DNA from: Clostridiales bacterium
GTDB lineage: Bacteria; Bacillota; Clostridia; Christensenellales; QALW01
DNA: 7,110 nucleotides
Direction of reading: 5' to 3'
Assembly (NCBI GenBank): GCA_018376855.1
Contig: JAHAAN010000119.1
Span: 1 to 7,110, forward strand
A program made the position numbers and the translations under genes. Under the pieces are notes generated by a model, which saw nothing but the letters and a program-made list of their open reading frames with translations, ran no database searches and was not told the origin of the DNA. The stretch's first letter is position 1. Each line of letters opens with the position of its first letter. Below are positions 5,721 through 7,110 of the stretch, one piece after another.

Positions 5721-6726
5721 ATGAAAACTTACAAAATCGGCATTATCGGAGCTACCGGCATGGTAGGCCAACGTTTTATTACTCTTCTTGCGAACCATCC
5801 GTGGTTCAAAATTGAAATTTTAGCTGCCAGCGCACGTTCTGCCGGAAAACCTTACAGCGAAGCGGTTGGGCATAAATGGTGTATGCAGCAGGAAATTCCG
5901 GCAATCGTTGCTTCCATGATCGTAATGGATGCGCTTGCCGATAAAGAAAAAATTGCTGCCGCAGTAGATTTCGTATTCTGCGCAGTCGACATGAAAAAAG
6001 ACGAGATCAAGGCGCTGGAAGAAGAGCTGGGAACTGAATGCCGATCATGCCGCTGTGATTCCTGCACAGCGCAAACGTTTAGGCACCAAAAGAGGGTTTA
6101 TTTCCGTTAAATCCAACTGCTCGCTGCAGAGCTATGTTCCGGCTCTGTATCCCTTAAACGCTTTCGGCGTAAAAAAAGTTCTCGTTACTACTTACCAAGC
6201 AATCTCCGGAGCCGGCAAGACCTTTGAAACATGGCCTGAAATGCTTGATAACTTAATTCCGTATATCGGCGGCGAGGAAGAAAAAAGCGAACAGGAACCG
6301 CTCAAAATCTGGGGAAAGGTCGAAGGCGACCGCATTGTAAACGCTGTCTCCCCCGCCTTTACCGCGCAATGCCTGCGCGTTCCGGTTTCCGACGGTCATA
6401 CTGCCGCTGTCTTTGCGTCGTTTGAAAAGAAGCCTTCCAAGGAAGAGATCATCAATATTTGGAACAGCTTTTCCGGCCGGGCACAGCAGCTGAATCTTCC
6501 CAGCGCGCCAAAGCAATTCTTAAACTATTTTAACGAAAATGACCGGCCGCAGATCAAAACCGAAAGAAATCTTGAAAACGGCATGGCCATTTCTATCGGA
6601 CGCTTGCGTGAGGACACGCAATATGATTATAAATTCGTATGCATGTCTCACAACACGCTGCGCGGCGCCGCCGGCGGCGCCGTACTAATGGCCGAGCTTC
6701 TTTGCGCCGAAGGCTACATGGACTAA
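5721..6726 (+). pseudogene. asd: Aspartate-semialdehyde dehydrogenase, broken by an internal deletion and frameshift
   Basis: Asd makes L-aspartate semialdehyde from aspartyl phosphate with NADPH, the step before DapA. The 5' part, from ATG 5721 (AAGGAGG eight bases upstream), has the nucleotide-binding IGIIGATGMVGQRF, SARSAGK and CAVDMKKDEIKALEE, and stays family-like to about GTEC near 6040. That frame then gives unrelated residues and stops at 6110. The remainder continues in the next frame: NADHAAVIPAQRKRLGTKRG, the catalytic-cysteine motif SNCSLQSYVP (Cys codon 6118-6120), YQAISGAGKTF, SDGH and a normal C-terminus ending at 6726. The segment of about 24 residues that normally joins them (the NNSA...DVP..VPEIN region) is missing. 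Restoring about 71 bp would give roughly 358 residues, close to family length. The joint is at AATGCC (6037-6042), readable in both frames. It is either a true pseudogene or an assembly error. As written, only a 129-residue fragment without the active-site cysteine is made. Confidence 0.85.
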
Positions 6727-6751
6727 TTCTGATAAAAAGGAATGGTGCTTT

Positions 6752-7110
6752 ATGAAAAAAAATACCCTATTTACAGGCTCTGCCGTTGCGATCATTACTC
6801 CTTTTACAAAATCCGGCGTGGATTTTGACGCTTTCGGAAAGCTAATAGAATATCAAATCGCAAACGGAACACAGGCTATCATTGTGTGCGGAACTACCGG
6901 CGAACCCACGACCATGACCAAAGATGAAAAGGCTGCCGTTATTCAATACTGCATAGAAAAAACGGCGCACCGAATTCCCGTGATCGTCGGGGCCGGCAGC
7001 AATAATACCGCCGACGCCGTATCCAATGCGATACAAGCCCATCAATTCGGAGCCGACGCGCTTTTAGTCGTAACGCCGTATTACAATAAATGCACCGTAA
7101 AAGGGCTGGT
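6752..7110 (+). CDS. dapA: 4-hydroxy-tetrahydrodipicolinate synthase, 5' part (runs off right edge)
   Basis: DapA condenses pyruvate with aspartate semialdehyde, the committed step to diaminopimelate and lysine; its product pathway also supplies spore dipicolinic acid. The first 119 codons are present out of about 295 expected, in an open frame to the right edge. Visible motifs of the class I aldolase family: SAVAIITPF (10-18), the pyruvate-binding CGTTGEPTT (46-54, Thr48 and Thr49 equal to E. coli Thr44/45), VIVGAGSNNT (77-86), and VTPYYNK (107-113), where Tyr111 corresponds to the catalytic-triad Tyr107. The Schiff-base lysine lies beyond the window. The start ATG 6752 has AAGGA ten bases upstream. 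It begins 25 bases after asd with no terminator between, so it shares the riboswitch-controlled transcript. Confidence 0.96.
   Translation, partial: MKKNTLFTGSAVAIITPFTKSGVDFDAFGKLIEYQIANGTQAIIVCGTTGEPTTMTKDEKAAVIQYCIEKTAHRIPVIVGAGSNNTADAVSNAIQAHQFGADALLVVTPYYNKCTVKGL

Noticed and set aside
5994..6000. AAAAAAG run as a possible programmed frameshift site joining the two asd frames
   Set aside because: The zero-frame phase is wrong for an A-AAA-AAG heptamer, conserved Asd residues continue in the first frame for some 13 codons after it, and slippage could not restore the missing segment of about 24 residues.
6037..6110. Cysteine-rich tail (CRSCRCDSC) at the end of the first asd frame, resembling a metal-binding motif
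   Set aside because: It is out-of-frame reading of asd DNA; the other frame over the same bases gives conserved Asd sequence.

Overview
The window comes from an endospore-forming Firmicute, most likely a class Clostridia member (lineage within it not determinable here). The evidence is a complete spoIIA operon (spoIIAA, spoIIAB, sigF), the spoVA genes spoVAC and spoVAD, strong AGGAGG-type ribosome binding sites, and an asd-dapA pair behind a lysine riboswitch. Base composition is moderate, and intergenic regions are clearly more AT-rich than genes.

Layout, left to right. (1) Positions 1-1021, minus strand: spoVAC followed by the 5' part of spoVAD, which runs off the left edge. They belong to the spoVA system that moves dipicolinic acid into the forespore and releases it at germination. 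(2) 1022-1330: an AT-rich divergent intergenic region with a good vegetative (sigma-A-type) promoter for the rightward gene and a weaker sigma-G-like match for spoVA. (3) 1331-3652, plus strand: a large secreted lipoprotein with a TIM-barrel glycosidase-like region and two C-terminal discoidin (F5/8 type C) domains. (4) 3687-3720: a palindromic terminator that serves both converging transcription units. (5) 3757-5289, minus strand: sigF, spoIIAB and spoIIAA, tightly packed. (6) 5290-5720: a divergent control region with sigma-H-like promoters leftward and a sigma-A promoter, lysine riboswitch and intrinsic terminator rightward. (7) 5721-6726: asd, broken by a short internal deletion. (8) 6752-7110: the start of dapA, which runs off the right edge.

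How it works together: SpoIIAA, SpoIIAB and sigma-F form the anti-anti-sigma/anti-sigma/sigma switch that starts forespore-specific transcription. SpoVAC and SpoVAD act later in the same compartment. Asd and DapA lead to dihydrodipicolinate, the precursor of lysine, diaminopimelate and the dipicolinic acid handled by SpoVA. In Bacillus subtilis spoIIA and spoVA lie next to each other. Here the lipoprotein gene sits between them, facing the other way and with its own promoter and a shared terminator.

The two observations most worth following are the asd lesion and the lipoprotein. The asd lesion is an inferred deletion of about 71 bp at an AATGCC microhomology, which either reflects a real pseudogene or an assembly error. 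The lipoprotein has an adjacent Asp-Glu pair and an unassigned substrate. I found no CRISPR array, insertion sequence, tRNA, rRNA or defence system, and most of the window is ordinary sporulation and biosynthesis DNA.
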